Below, one piece after another: positions 8,847 to 17,363 of a stretch of DNA of 64,000 nt; the first letter of the stretch is position 1, and each line of letters starts with the position of its first letter. Below the pieces are notes generated by a model that worked only from the letters and a program-made list of their open reading frames with translations, did no database searches and was not told where the DNA came from. A program made the translations under genes and the position numbers. Source of the DNA: Paracidovorax wautersii (GTDB taxonomy: Bacteria; Pseudomonadota; Gammaproteobacteria; Burkholderiales; Burkholderiaceae_C); the NCBI RefSeq assembly GCF_900113035.1, contig NZ_FONX01000017.1, forward strand, positions 37,313 to 101,312, written 5' to 3'.

Positions 8847-9635
8847 ATGACCACACCCAAGAAGATCGGCGACGTCATCCTCGACGTGCGCAACATCAGC
8901 CTGCGGTTCGGCGGCGTGAAGGCGCTGACCGACATCTCGTTCGACGTGCGCGAGCACGAGATCCGCGCCATCATCGGCCCCAACGGCGCGGGCAAGAGCT
9001 CCATGCTCAACTGCATCAACGGCGTCTATGCGCCGCAGGAAGGCTCCATCACCTTCCGCGGCCAGACCTTCTCGCACATGAACAGCCGCCAGGTGGCCGA
9101 GATGGGCGTGGCGCGCACCTTCCAGAACCTGGCGCTCTTCAAGGGCATGAGCGTGATCGACAACATCATGTCGGGCCGCAACCTGAAGATCAAAAGCAAC
9201 CTGCTGCTGCAGGCGCTGCGCTGGGGGCCGGCCGAGCACGAGGAGATCCGCCACCGCGAATTCGTCGAACACATCATCGACTTCCTGGAGATCCAGGCCT
9301 GGCGCAAGACCCCCGTGGGCCAGCTGCCCTACGGCCTGCAAAAGCGCGTGGACCTGGGCCGCGCCCTCGCCATGGAGCCGCAGGTGCTGCTGCTGGACGA
9401 GCCGATGGCGGGCATGAACGTCGAGGAAAAGCAGGACATGTGCCGCTTCGTGCTCGACGTGAACGACGAGTTCGGCACCACCATCGTGCTCATCGAGCAC
9501 GACATGGGCGTGGTGATGGACATCTCCGACCGCGTGGTCGTGCTGGATTACGGCAAGAAGATCGGCGACGGCACGCCGGACGAAGTGCGCAGAAACGAAG
9601 ACGTGATCAGCGCCTATCTCGGCACATCGCACTGA
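8847..9635 (+). CDS. livG: Branched-chain amino acid-type ABC transporter ATP-binding protein (LivG-like)
   Basis: This is a 262-residue ATPase of the high-affinity branched-chain/aromatic-acid importer. Walker A is GPNGAGKSS, the signature region is PYGLQKRVDLGRAL (a variant in place of LSGGQ) and Walker B is VLLLDEP. The BCA_ABC_TP_C-type tail (GDGTPDEVRRNEDVISAYLG) marks LivG. It lies 34 bases after the acyl-CoA synthetase and 8 bases before the permease gene. Confidence 0.9.
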   Translation: MTTPKKIGDVILDVRNISLRFGGVKALTDISFDVREHEIRAIIGPNGAGKSSMLNCINGVYAPQEGSITFRGQTFSHMNSRQVAEMGVARTFQNLALFKGMSVIDNIMSGRNLKIKSNLLLQALRWGPAEHEEIRHREFVEHIIDFLEIQAWRKTPVGQLPYGLQKRVDLGRALAMEPQVLLLDEPMAGMNVEEKQDMCRFVLDVNDEFGTTIVLIEHDMGVVMDISDRVVVLDYGKKIGDGTPDEVRRNEDVISAYLGTSH

Positions 9636-9643
9636 GGACCACC

Positions 9644-10573
9644 ATGGCATTCTTTCTGGAAACCCTCATCGGCGGCCTCATGGCCGGCATGCTGTATTCG
9701 CTGGTGGCGCTGGGCTTCGTGCTGATCTACAAAGCCTCGGGCGTCTTCAACTTCGCGCAGGGGGCGATGGTGCTGTTCGCCGCGCTCGCGATGGCGCGGC
9801 TCTCGGAATGGATTCCGAAGTGGACCGGCATCGAGAGCGCCCTTTTCGCCGGCGTCGTGGCCTTCATCCTGGCGGGCGCGCTCATGTTCATCGTGGCCTG
9901 GTGCATCGAACGTCTGGTGCTGCGCCATCTGGTGAACCAGGAAGGCGCTACCCTGCTCATGGCGACGCTGGGCATCACCTACTTCCTGGAAGGCCTGGGC
10001 CAGACGATTTTCGGCAGCGACATCTACAAGATCGACATCGGCATGCCCAAGGAGCCGATCTTCGCGTTCGATTCGATCTTCGAAGGCGGCGTACTTATCA
10101 ACAAGGAAGACGTGATCGCCGCCGCCATCGCCGCCGGCCTGGTGATCCTGCTGAGCGTCTTCTTCCAGAAGACCTCCACCGGCCGCGCGCTGCGCGCCGT
10201 GGCGGACGACCACCAGGCGGCGCAGTCCATCGGCATTCCGCTCAACCGCATCTGGGTGATCGTGTGGTGCGTGGCGGGCGTGGTGGCGCTGGTGGCCGGA
10301 ATGATCTGGGGCAGCAAGCTGGGCGTGCAGTTCTCGCTCACCACGGTGGCGCTGCGCGCACTGCCAGTGGTGATCCTGGGCGGCCTCACCTCGGTGCCGG
10401 GCGCCATCCTGGGCGGGCTGATCATCGGCGTGGGCGAGAAGCTATCCGAGGTGTACCTGGGACCGTTCGTGGGCGGGGGCATCGAGATCTGGTTCGCGTA
10501 TGTGCTGGCGCTGGTCTTCCTCCTCTTCAGGCCCCAGGGCTTGTTCGGAGAGAAGATCATTGACCGCGTGTAA
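9644..10573 (+). CDS. livH: Branched-chain amino acid-type ABC permease (LivH-like)
   Basis: This 309-residue integral membrane permease has about eight hydrophobic segments and the LivH signatures NFAQGAM near the N-terminus and VPGAILGGLIIGVGE near the C-terminus. The ATG at 9644 follows GAGG. An upstream extension of the open frame only overlaps livG and is rejected. Its partner permease is the next gene. Confidence 0.92.
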   Translation: MAFFLETLIGGLMAGMLYSLVALGFVLIYKASGVFNFAQGAMVLFAALAMARLSEWIPKWTGIESALFAGVVAFILAGALMFIVAWCIERLVLRHLVNQEGATLLMATLGITYFLEGLGQTIFGSDIYKIDIGMPKEPIFAFDSIFEGGVLINKEDVIAAAIAAGLVILLSVFFQKTSTGRALRAVADDHQAAQSIGIPLNRIWVIVWCVAGVVALVAGMIWGSKLGVQFSLTTVALRALPVVILGGLTSVPGAILGGLIIGVGEKLSEVYLGPFVGGGIEIWFAYVLALVFLLFRPQGLFGEKIIDRV

Positions 10574-10604
10574 CCCATAACGACCAGAACACAGGAGACA
10601 CGCC

Positions 10605-11681
10605 ATGATCTACCGCGAAAACGGCCAGTTCAAGACGAGCTACCGCGCCGACCAGCAGATCTTTCCCATCGCGCAGGACCGCATCGCCATCGCGGTGCTG
10701 CTGGCGGTGGCCTTCGTCGCCGTGCCGATGCTGGCAAGCGATTATTTCTTCCGCGCCATCCTGATCCCGCTGGTCATCATGTCGATGGCGGCGCTGGGGG
10801 TGAACATCCTCGTGGGCTACTGCGGGCAGATCTCGCTGGGCTCCGGTGCATTCATGGCCGTGGGCGCCTACGGGGCCTACAACTTCTTCGTGCGGCTGCC
10901 GGGCCTGCCGCTCATTCCCGCCATCGTGCTGGGCGGGCTGTGCGCCACGTTCTTCGGCATCCTCTTCGGGCTGCCGAGCCTGCGCGTGAAGGGGCTGTAC
11001 CTTGCAGTGGCGACGCTGGCAGCGCAGTTCTTCAGCGACTGGATGTTCCTGCGCATCAAGTGGTTCACCAACCATTCCGACTCGGGCTCGGTGTCGGTCA
11101 ACGGACTGCAGGTGCTCGGCATGCCCATCGAGAGCGCGCAGTCCAAGTACCTCTTCTGCCTGGCCCTGCTCGTGGTGGTGGCGCTGCTGGCCAAGAACCT
11201 GGTGCGCGGCGCGGTGGGCCGCGAGTGGATGGCCATCCGCGACATGGACGTGGCCGCCGCAGTGATCGGCATCCGCCCCATGTACGCCAAGCTCAGCGCC
11301 TTCGCTGTCAGCTCGTTCATCGTCGGCATGGCCGGCGCGCTGTGGGCCTTCGTGCACCTGGGTGCGTGGGAGCCTGCAGCGTTCTCGGTCGAGGTGTCCT
11401 TCCGGCTGCTGTTCATGGTGATCATCGGCGGACTGGGCTCGATCATGGGCGGCTTCTTCGGTGCGGCGTTCATCGTGGTGCTGCCCATCGTGCTCAACCA
11501 GTTCCTGCCGGCACTGCTCAGCCTGTTCGGCATCGGCATCTCCACGGCCGGCGTGTCGCATGCCGAGCTGATGATCTTCGGCGCGCTCATCGTGTGGTTC
11601 CTCATCGTCGAGCCGCACGGCCTGGCCAAGCTGTGGTCCACGGCCAAGCAGAAGCTGCGCCTCTGGCCCTTCCCGCACTGA
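10605..11681 (+). CDS. livM: Branched-chain amino acid-type ABC permease (LivM-like)
   Basis: This 358-residue membrane permease has the LivM signatures YCGQISLGSGAFMAVGAY and GGLGSIMGGFFGAA. A cytoplasmic N-terminal stretch of about 25 residues precedes the first span. A good ribosome site (AGGAG) sits 9 bases before the ATG. It pairs with LivH. The gap that follows holds the first copy of the two-hairpin repeat. Confidence 0.92.
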   Translation: MIYRENGQFKTSYRADQQIFPIAQDRIAIAVLLAVAFVAVPMLASDYFFRAILIPLVIMSMAALGVNILVGYCGQISLGSGAFMAVGAYGAYNFFVRLPGLPLIPAIVLGGLCATFFGILFGLPSLRVKGLYLAVATLAAQFFSDWMFLRIKWFTNHSDSGSVSVNGLQVLGMPIESAQSKYLFCLALLVVVALLAKNLVRGAVGREWMAIRDMDVAAAVIGIRPMYAKLSAFAVSSFIVGMAGALWAFVHLGAWEPAAFSVEVSFRLLFMVIIGGLGSIMGGFFGAAFIVVLPIVLNQFLPALLSLFGIGISTAGVSHAELMIFGALIVWFLIVEPHGLAKLWSTAKQKLRLWPFPH

Positions 11682-11693
11682 CATGACACACCA

Positions 11694-11774
11694 CCCTGAG
11701 TCGCTTCGCGCCCCCCTTCTCTCGCTACGCGGGAAGGGGGACGACGCCCTCGCTGCGGGGCGGCGCTTGTTCGG
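11694..11774. repeat. Two-hairpin intergenic repeat, copy A
   Basis: It begins CCTGAGTCGCTTCGCGCC and contains the inverted pair CCCCCTTC (11712-11719) and GAAGGGGG (11733-11740), then GACGACGCC. Copies B (13195) and C (14223) share the same layout. It lies inside the transport operon between livM and the binding-protein gene. Confidence 0.75.
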
Positions 11775-11862
11775 CGTCCCGCCGATGTACCGCGCCCGCT
11801 GGACTGAAAGGCTTGCCCATTCCCCCCGTGCTTCAGACCATTCAATTTCCAAGGAGAGACAA

Positions 11863-13188
11863 ATGAAGCTTTCGAAACTCGTGATCGCTGCCCTCGTGGC
11901 GGCAGGCAGTGTGTCCGTGGCGACCAGCGCCTTCGCGCAGGCCAAGGAGCAGTTCTTTCCACTGCTGTCGTACCGCACAGGGCCGTATGCGCCCAACGGC
12001 GTGCCGTGGGCCAACGGCAAGCAGGACTACATCAAGATGATCAACGCCCGGGACGGCGGCGTGAACGGCGTCAAGCTCACGTTCGAGGAATGCGAGACCG
12101 GCTACGCCACCGACCGCGGCGTGGAGTGCTATGAGCGCCTGAAGAGCCGCCCCGGCGTGGCGCTGTTCGACCCGCAGGCCACCGGCATCACCTTCGCCCT
12201 GACCGAAAAAGCCCCGGTGGACAAGATCCCGCTGATGACGCTGGGCTACGGCCTGTCGGTCGCGCAGGACGGGATGGCCTTCAAGTGGAACTTCCCCTTC
12301 ATGGGCAGCTACTGGACGGGCGCGGACATCCTGATCCAGCACATCGGCAAGCAGGCCGGCGGACTGGACAAACTCAAGGGCAAGAAGATCGCGCTGGTCT
12401 ATCACGACAGCCCGTTCGGCAAGGAGCCCATTCCCGTGCTGCAGGAACGCGCCAAGATGCACGGCTTCGAGCTGCAGATGCTGCCCGTGACCGCCCCTGG
12501 CGTCGAGCAGAAAGCCACCTGGCTGCAGGTGCGCCAGAGCCGCCCCGACTACGTGCTTCTGTGGGGCTGGGGCGTGATGAACTCCACAGCGCTGAAAGAA
12601 GCGCAGGCCACGGGTTTCCCCCGCGACAAGCTCTATGGCGTGTGGTGGGCCGGTGCCGAGCCCGATGTGCGCGACGTGGGCGAAGGCGCCAAGGGCTACC
12701 ACGCGCTGGCGCTGAACGGCTACGGCACGCAGTCCAAGGTGATCCAGGACATCCTGAAGAACGTGCACGACAAGGGCCAGGGCACAGGGCCGAAGGACGA
12801 AGTGGGCTCGGTGCTGTACACGCGCGGCGTGATCATCCAGATGCTGGCCGTGGAGTCCGTGCGCCGCGCGCAGGAGCGCTTCGGCAAGGGCAAGGTCATG
12901 ACGGGCGAGCAGGTGCGCTGGGGCATGGAGAACCTGGCGCTCGACCAGAAGCGGCTTGACGCGCTGGGCTTCACCGACATCATGCGGCCTCTGTCCACGA
13001 GTTGCTCCGACCACATGGGATCGACCTGGGCCCGCGTGCACACCTGGGACGGCAAGAAGTGGAACTTCTCCTCCGACTGGTACCAGGCGGACGAGCAGAT
13101 CCTGAAACCCATGATCAAGGCCGGCTCCGACAAGTACCTGGCCGACAAGAAGATGACGCGGCGCGACGCGGCCGACTGCCAGTCTTGA
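11863..13188 (+). CDS. ABC transporter periplasmic substrate-binding protein
   Basis: This 441-residue secreted protein has a signal peptide of about 25 residues ending in TSAFAQA. The body is a type I periplasmic binding fold of the Leu/Ile/Val or aromatic-acid class, longer than LivJ (about 370). The ATG at 11863 follows AAGGAGAGACAA, a strong ribosome site. It sits between livM and livF, so it is the cluster's receptor. The adjacent acyl-CoA ligases suggest an organic acid rather than an amino acid as ligand; that is inference. Confidence 0.9.
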   Translation: MKLSKLVIAALVAAGSVSVATSAFAQAKEQFFPLLSYRTGPYAPNGVPWANGKQDYIKMINARDGGVNGVKLTFEECETGYATDRGVECYERLKSRPGVALFDPQATGITFALTEKAPVDKIPLMTLGYGLSVAQDGMAFKWNFPFMGSYWTGADILIQHIGKQAGGLDKLKGKKIALVYHDSPFGKEPIPVLQERAKMHGFELQMLPVTAPGVEQKATWLQVRQSRPDYVLLWGWGVMNSTALKEAQATGFPRDKLYGVWWAGAEPDVRDVGEGAKGYHALALNGYGTQSKVIQDILKNVHDKGQGTGPKDEVGSVLYTRGVIIQMLAVESVRRAQERFGKGKVMTGEQVRWGMENLALDQKRLDALGFTDIMRPLSTSCSDHMGSTWARVHTWDGKKWNFSSDWYQADEQILKPMIKAGSDKYLADKKMTRRDAADCQS

Positions 13189-13194
13189 GATCAA

Positions 13195-13311
13195 CCCCCT
13201 GAGGCGCTGCGCGCCTTCTCCCTTCTCTTCTCTCTTGGCGCTGCGCGCCGAGGGAAGAGGGACGACGCCAGCAGCCCGGCAAAGCCGCTTCTGCGGCGTC
13301 TGCTGGCGTGG
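13195..13311. repeat. Two-hairpin intergenic repeat, copy B
   Basis: It starts CCCCCTGAGGCGCTGCGCGCC, six bases past the upstream stop codon. The first stem is pyrimidine/purine (CCCTTC against GAGGGA, imperfect). The second stem has perfect 10-base arms ACGCCAGCAG and CTGCTGGCGT. The sequence between binding-protein gene and livF is mostly this element. Confidence 0.75.
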
Positions 13312-13399
13312 TCCGCGCCGGTTTTCCAGGCTGTTTTACAGCCGCCAGCCGAAAGCGCTGCACGGCAGCCCTTCCGATTGGCACAGCGAAGGCAACACC

Positions 13400-14209
13400 A
13401 TGGAACCCAAGAACATCGTCCTGAACGTCAACGGCATCGAGGTCATCTACAACCACGTGATCCTGGTGCTCAAGGGCGTGTCGCTGCAGGTGCCCGAAGG
13501 CGGCATCGTCGCCCTGCTGGGCGGCAACGGCGCGGGCAAGACCACCACGCTGCGCGCCATCTCCAGTCTGCTGCAGGGCCAGCGCGGCGCGGTCACCAAG
13601 GGCAGCATCGAGCTGCGCGGCGAGCGCATCGAGAACCTCTCGCCCGTCGATCTGGTGCGGCGTGGCGTGGTGCAGGTGATGGAGGGGCGCCACTGCTTCG
13701 CCCACCTGACCATCGAAGAGAACCTGATGACGGGCTCGTACACCCGCACCGACCGCGCCGAGATCGCGGCCAATCTGGAGAAGGTGTACACCTACTTTCC
13801 GCGCCTGAAGACCCGCCGCACGTCGCAGGCGGCCTACACCTCGGGCGGCGAGCAGCAGATGTGCGCCATCGGCCGCGCACTGATGGCCAATCCGAGCATG
13901 GTGCTGCTGGACGAACCCTCCATGGGCCTGGCGCCGCAGATCGTCGATGAGGTGTTCCACATCGTCAAAGACCTGAACGCCCGGGAGAAAGTGACCTTCC
14001 TGCTGGCCGAGCAGAACACCGGCATGGCGCTGAAGTACGCCGACTACGGCTACATCATGGAAAGCGGCCGCGTGGTGATGGACGGCGCGGCCGTCGATCT
14101 GGCCAGCAACGAGGACGTCAAGGAGTTCTACCTGGGCATGGGCGGCGGCGAGCGCAAGAGCTTCCGCGACGTCAAGAGCTACAAGCGGCGCAAGCGGTGG
14201 CTGGCCTAG
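13400..14209 (+). CDS. livF: Branched-chain amino acid-type ABC transporter ATP-binding protein (LivF-like)
   Basis: This 269-residue second ATPase of the Liv importer has Walker A GGNGAGKTT, the signature region TSGGEQQMCAIGRALM and Walker B VLLLDEPSMGLAP. Those and the final GMGGGERKSFRDVK tail are typical of this aromatic-acid subclass. I start at the ATG at 13400; the open frame extends upstream through repeat copy B and is not believed. Confidence 0.9.
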   Translation: MEPKNIVLNVNGIEVIYNHVILVLKGVSLQVPEGGIVALLGGNGAGKTTTLRAISSLLQGQRGAVTKGSIELRGERIENLSPVDLVRRGVVQVMEGRHCFAHLTIEENLMTGSYTRTDRAEIAANLEKVYTYFPRLKTRRTSQAAYTSGGEQQMCAIGRALMANPSMVLLDEPSMGLAPQIVDEVFHIVKDLNAREKVTFLLAEQNTGMALKYADYGYIMESGRVVMDGAAVDLASNEDVKEFYLGMGGGERKSFRDVKSYKRRKRWLA

Positions 14210-14222
14210 AGGAGGTGTTCAT

Positions 14223-14322
14223 CCCCCTGAGGCGCTGCGCGCCTTCCCCCTTCTCTCGGCTCGCTGCGCGATCCGGGAAGGGGGACGCCGCCAGTGGACT
14301 GGCAAAGCCAGATCCACGGCGG
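14223..14322. repeat. Two-hairpin intergenic repeat, copy C
   Basis: It begins CCCCCTGAGGCGCTGCGCGCC like copy B. Stem 1 is TCCCCCTTC (14245-14253) with GAAGGGGGA (14277-14285). Stem 2 at 14288-14322 is long: CCGCC, GTGGA and CTGGC pair with GCCAG, TCCAC and GGCGG around an AAA loop. The stem 2 sequence differs from copy B while the pairing is kept. Confidence 0.75.
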
Positions 14323-14376
14323 CCCTGGCCTGGGGCCGTGCGGCGGTGAATGCAGTGCCATGTGGCTTTAGCCATC

Positions 14377-14424
14377 CTTTCAATTTCCATAGCAACTCGC
14401 GCTTGACGGACAAGCGCCAGCGGC
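14377..14424. repeat. Short interspersed repeat with GCGCTTG/CAAGCGC core
   Basis: CAATTTCCATAGCAACTCGC is followed by GCGCTTG (14399-14405), a 5-base loop and CAAGCGC (14411-14417). It is a fuller member of the TAGCAA repeat family and lies just upstream of the PaaK-like gene. Confidence 0.5.
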
Positions 14425-14457
14425 CGATTCATTAAAGACCCACGCAGGAGTTCCGGC

Positions 14458-15705
14458 ATGAGCACCTTCCACGACGTCCTGGAGACCCGCCCCCCGCAGG
14501 AGCGCGAGGCCGCGCTGCTGGCCGCGCTGCCCGGGCAGATCGCGCAGGCGCAGCGGCGCTCGGCCGCGTTCGCCGAGATCCTGGCGGGCGTGGAGGCGGG
14601 CGACGTCGCCAGCCGCCAGGCGCTGGCCCGGCTGCCCGTCACGCGCAAGCACGAGCTGCTGGAGCGCCAGCAGGCGCAGCGCGCGCGCGACGTGTTCGGC
14701 GGCTTCAGCGCGCTGGCCTTCGGCGCGGGCATGCCGCGCGTCTTCGCCAGCCCCGGCACGATCTACGAGCCCGAAGGCACGCGGCGCGACTACTGGCGCA
14801 TGGCGCGGGCGCTGCACGCGGCGGGCTTTCGCGCAGGCGAGCTGGTCCACAACAGCTTCAGCTACCACTTCGTTCCGGCCGGCTCGATGATGGAAAGCGG
14901 CGCGCAGGCGCTGGGCTGCACCGTGTTCGCAGGCGGCACCGGCCAGACCGAGCAGCAGGTGCAGGCCATGGCCGACCTGCGCCCGGCCGGCTACGCGGGC
15001 ACGCCGAGCTTTCTCAAGATCATTCTGGAAAAGGCCGCCGAGCTGGGTGTGGCCCTGCCCAGCCTGGCCAAGGCGCTGGTGTCGGGCGAGGCCTTCCCGC
15101 CCTCGCTGCGCGACTGGTTCGCCGAGCGCGGCGTGGCCGGCTACCAGTGCTACGCCACGGCCGACCTGGGCCTGGTGGCCTACGAGACCAGCGCCCGCGA
15201 AGGCCTGGTGCTCGACGAAGGCGTGATCGTGGAGATCGTGCGCCCGGGCACCGGCGACCCGGTGCCCGAAGGCGAGGTCGGCGAGGTGGTGGTCACCACG
15301 CTCAACCCCGACTACCCGCTGATCCGCTTCGGCACCGGCGACCTCTCTGCCGTGCTGCCCGGGCCCTGCCCCACCGGCCGCACCAACACGCGCATCCGCG
15401 GCTGGCTGGGCCGCGCCGACCAGACCACCAAGGTGCGCGGCATGTTCGTGCACCCCGGCCAGATCGCCGCCGTGGCCAAGCGCTTTCCGCAGGTGCTGCG
15501 CGCGCGGCTGGTGGTGAGCGGCGAGATGGCCAACGACCAGATGCTGCTGCGGGTCGAATCGGCCGAAACCTCCGGCGGCCTGGCCGAGCAGCTCGCCGCC
15601 GCCGTGCGCGAGGTGACCAAGCTGCGCTGCGAGGTGCAGGTCACGCCGCCCGGCTCCCTGCCCAACGATGGCCGCGTGATCGAGGACGCGCGCAGCTACC
15701 GCTAG
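14458..15705 (+). CDS. PaaK-like AMP-binding acid-CoA ligase
   Basis: This 415-residue protein belongs to the phenylacetate-CoA ligase branch of adenylate-forming enzymes, which are shorter than acyl-CoA synthetases. Visible segments include GAGMPRVFASPGTIYEPEG, where a Ser/Thr/Gly-rich loop would bind ATP, RFGTGDLS, and the C-terminal swinging lid with KVRGMFVHPGQI. The cluster ends here, so this and the 6875 ligase bracket the importer. It presumably activates an imported aryl or alkyl carboxylate. Substrate unknown. Confidence 0.85.
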   Translation: MSTFHDVLETRPPQEREAALLAALPGQIAQAQRRSAAFAEILAGVEAGDVASRQALARLPVTRKHELLERQQAQRARDVFGGFSALAFGAGMPRVFASPGTIYEPEGTRRDYWRMARALHAAGFRAGELVHNSFSYHFVPAGSMMESGAQALGCTVFAGGTGQTEQQVQAMADLRPAGYAGTPSFLKIILEKAAELGVALPSLAKALVSGEAFPPSLRDWFAERGVAGYQCYATADLGLVAYETSAREGLVLDEGVIVEIVRPGTGDPVPEGEVGEVVVTTLNPDYPLIRFGTGDLSAVLPGPCPTGRTNTRIRGWLGRADQTTKVRGMFVHPGQIAAVAKRFPQVLRARLVVSGEMANDQMLLRVESAETSGGLAEQLAAAVREVTKLRCEVQVTPPGSLPNDGRVIEDARSYR

Positions 15706-15715
15706 CTAGCTAGCG
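15700..15715. repeat. Perfect 16-base palindrome of tandem CTAG
   Basis: CGCTAGCTAGCTAGCG spans the TAG stop of the PaaK-like gene (15703-15705). It has three tandem CTAG tetramers. A possible hairpin, though without a T-run. Confidence 0.6.
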
Positions 15716-15784
15716 AGCGGCGGCCCGGGCCCCGTTCGCGGTACGTTCCCGCGCACATCGCCTGCTTATACGTAGAACCCACAT

Positions 15785-15835
15785 GCTCCGCTTTCAATAG
15801 CATCAGGCCCAGCAAATACAAGCGCTCCAGGGCGA
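15785..15835. repeat. Short interspersed repeat, diverged copy
   Basis: CTTTCAATAGCATCAGG is followed by CAAGCGCTCCAGGGC, matching the order of segments in the 14377-14424 element. It lies in the 227-base gap before the Bug receptor gene. Confidence 0.4.
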
Positions 15836-15932
15836 AAACATTTAAATACTAATGCCCCTGCGGCTAGTGATTACCTTAATGCCAAGGGCTGGGGCGGGTG
15901 ACATCATGGCGCCTCTTTTCTGTAGGAGCATC

Positions 15933-16922
15933 ATGAACAAGCCGATCCAATTCGCCCTGTCCGCCATCGCTGCCACCGTGGCTTTCGGCGCCTCCGCCCA
16001 GGACTTTCCGGCCAAGGACCGTACGGTCACCATCGTGGTGCCCTTCGCTGCCGGCGGCCCCACCGACCGCGTGGCGCGCGACCTGGCCGAAGCCCTGCGC
16101 AAGCCGCTGGGCGGCGTCAGCGTGGTGATCGACAACGCCGCCGGCGCCGGCAGCACCATCGGCACGGCCAAGGCCGCGCGTGCCACGCCCGACGGCTACA
16201 CGCTGCTGCTCAACCACATCGGCATGGCCACCATGCCCGCGCTCTACCGCAAGCTGCCGTTCAGCGTGCCCAACGACTTCGAGTACCTGGGCATCGTGAA
16301 CGACGTGCCCATGACGCTGATCGGCCGCCCCACGCTGCCGGCCAACAACTACAAGGAACTGGCGACCTGGATCGAGCAGAACAAGGGCAAGATCAACCTG
16401 GGCAACGCGGGCCTGGGCGCCGCCTCGCACCTGTGCGGCCTGCTGTTCCAGAGCGCCACCAAGGTCGAGATGACCACCATCGCCTACAAGGGCACGGCGC
16501 CGGCCATCACCGACCTGATCGGCGGCCAGATCGACCTGCTGTGCGACCAGACCACCAACACCACCTCGCAGATCGAGGCCAAGAAGGTCAAGGCCTATGC
16601 CGTGAGCACGGCGCAGCGCCTGAAGACGCCCTCGCTCAAGGACCTGCCCACGCTGGCCGAATCGGGCCTGCCGAACTTCGAGGTGACCATCTGGCACGGC
16701 CTCTACGCGCCCAAGGGCACGCCCGCGCCGGTGCTGGCCAAGCTGAACGAGGCCGTCAAGGCCGCCGTGAAGGACCCGGACTTCATCAAGAAGCAGGAAG
16801 GCCTGGGCGCCGTGGTGGTGGCCGACAAGCGCGTCGAGCCCGCCGAACACAAGAAGTTCGTGCAGGCCGAGATCGCCAAGTGGGGCCCGATCATCAAGGC
16901 CGCCGGCACCTACGCCGACTGA
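15933..16922 (+). CDS. Tripartite tricarboxylate transporter (Bug/TctC) receptor
   Basis: This 329-residue periplasmic binding protein has a signal peptide of about 22 residues (ending FGASAQ). The mature start reads RTVTIVVPFAAGGPTDRVAR, the hallmark of Bug proteins. TAGGAG lies 8 bases before the ATG at 15933. It is monocistronic, followed by a strong terminator. No TctA/TctB membrane genes are nearby, as is usual for the many orphan Bug receptors of Burkholderiales. Ligand unknown. Confidence 0.92.
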   Translation: MNKPIQFALSAIAATVAFGASAQDFPAKDRTVTIVVPFAAGGPTDRVARDLAEALRKPLGGVSVVIDNAAGAGSTIGTAKAARATPDGYTLLLNHIGMATMPALYRKLPFSVPNDFEYLGIVNDVPMTLIGRPTLPANNYKELATWIEQNKGKINLGNAGLGAASHLCGLLFQSATKVEMTTIAYKGTAPAITDLIGGQIDLLCDQTTNTTSQIEAKKVKAYAVSTAQRLKTPSLKDLPTLAESGLPNFEVTIWHGLYAPKGTPAPVLAKLNEAVKAAVKDPDFIKKQEGLGAVVVADKRVEPAEHKKFVQAEIAKWGPIIKAAGTYAD

Positions 16923-16943
16923 CCACCGGACCGAAAGCCATCG

Positions 16944-16978
16944 GCCGCCTGCGCACCCCGGTGCCAGGCGGCTTTTTT
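16944..16978 (+). terminator. Rho-independent terminator after the Bug gene
   Basis: GCCGCCTG (16944-16951) pairs with CAGGCGGC (16965-16972) around an inner GCACC/GGTGC stem, followed by TTTTTT. It lies 22 bases after the stop. Confidence 0.9.
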
Positions 16979-17021
16979 GCGCCTGCGAGGCTGCAGCGGC
17001 GAACCGCTGCTCGCCGCCGGA

Positions 17022-17342
17022 TCACCAGATGACGTCGGCCTTCTCGGCAGCGCTGCGGCGCAGCATGTCGATCAGCGGCGCGGCGCGCTGGTGCAGGTGC
17101 ACGGCGGCAGCGGCCTTGTCGCCGCCGGCGCCCTCCTCGCCCTCGTCCTCCGCGGAGTCCTTGGAACGGGACTGGTCCTCCGAGACCGCGGCCTCCAGCG
17201 CCTGCAGGGCCGCCGGGATCTGCGCCAGGGTGACGATGCCGTGCGCGTCGGGCGATTTGCCGATGATCTGCAGCAGCTGCCGGGCATTGGCCTCCAGCAT
17301 GATCACGTCGGCGGTGGCGCGGGATTTGAATTTGTAGAGCAT
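17022..17342 (-). CDS. DUF1840 domain protein
   Basis: This is a 106-residue protein of the DUF1840 family, small cytoplasmic proteins found mainly in Betaproteobacteria. The family start MLYKFKSRA, the GKSP segment and the C-terminal PLIDMLRRSAAEKADVIW are clear. An acidic, low-complexity stretch rich in Glu, Asp and Gly (about residues 58-75) splits the two conserved blocks. No function is known. It lies 21 bases after the cyclopropane fatty acid synthase gene and may be cotranscribed with it. Confidence 0.85.
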   Translation of the reverse strand: MLYKFKSRATADVIMLEANARQLLQIIGKSPDAHGIVTLAQIPAALQALEAAVSEDQSRSKDSAEDEGEEGAGGDKAAAAVHLHQRAAPLIDMLRRSAAEKADVIW

Positions 17343-17363
17343 GGTGATGAGGGCCGCTCGTCG

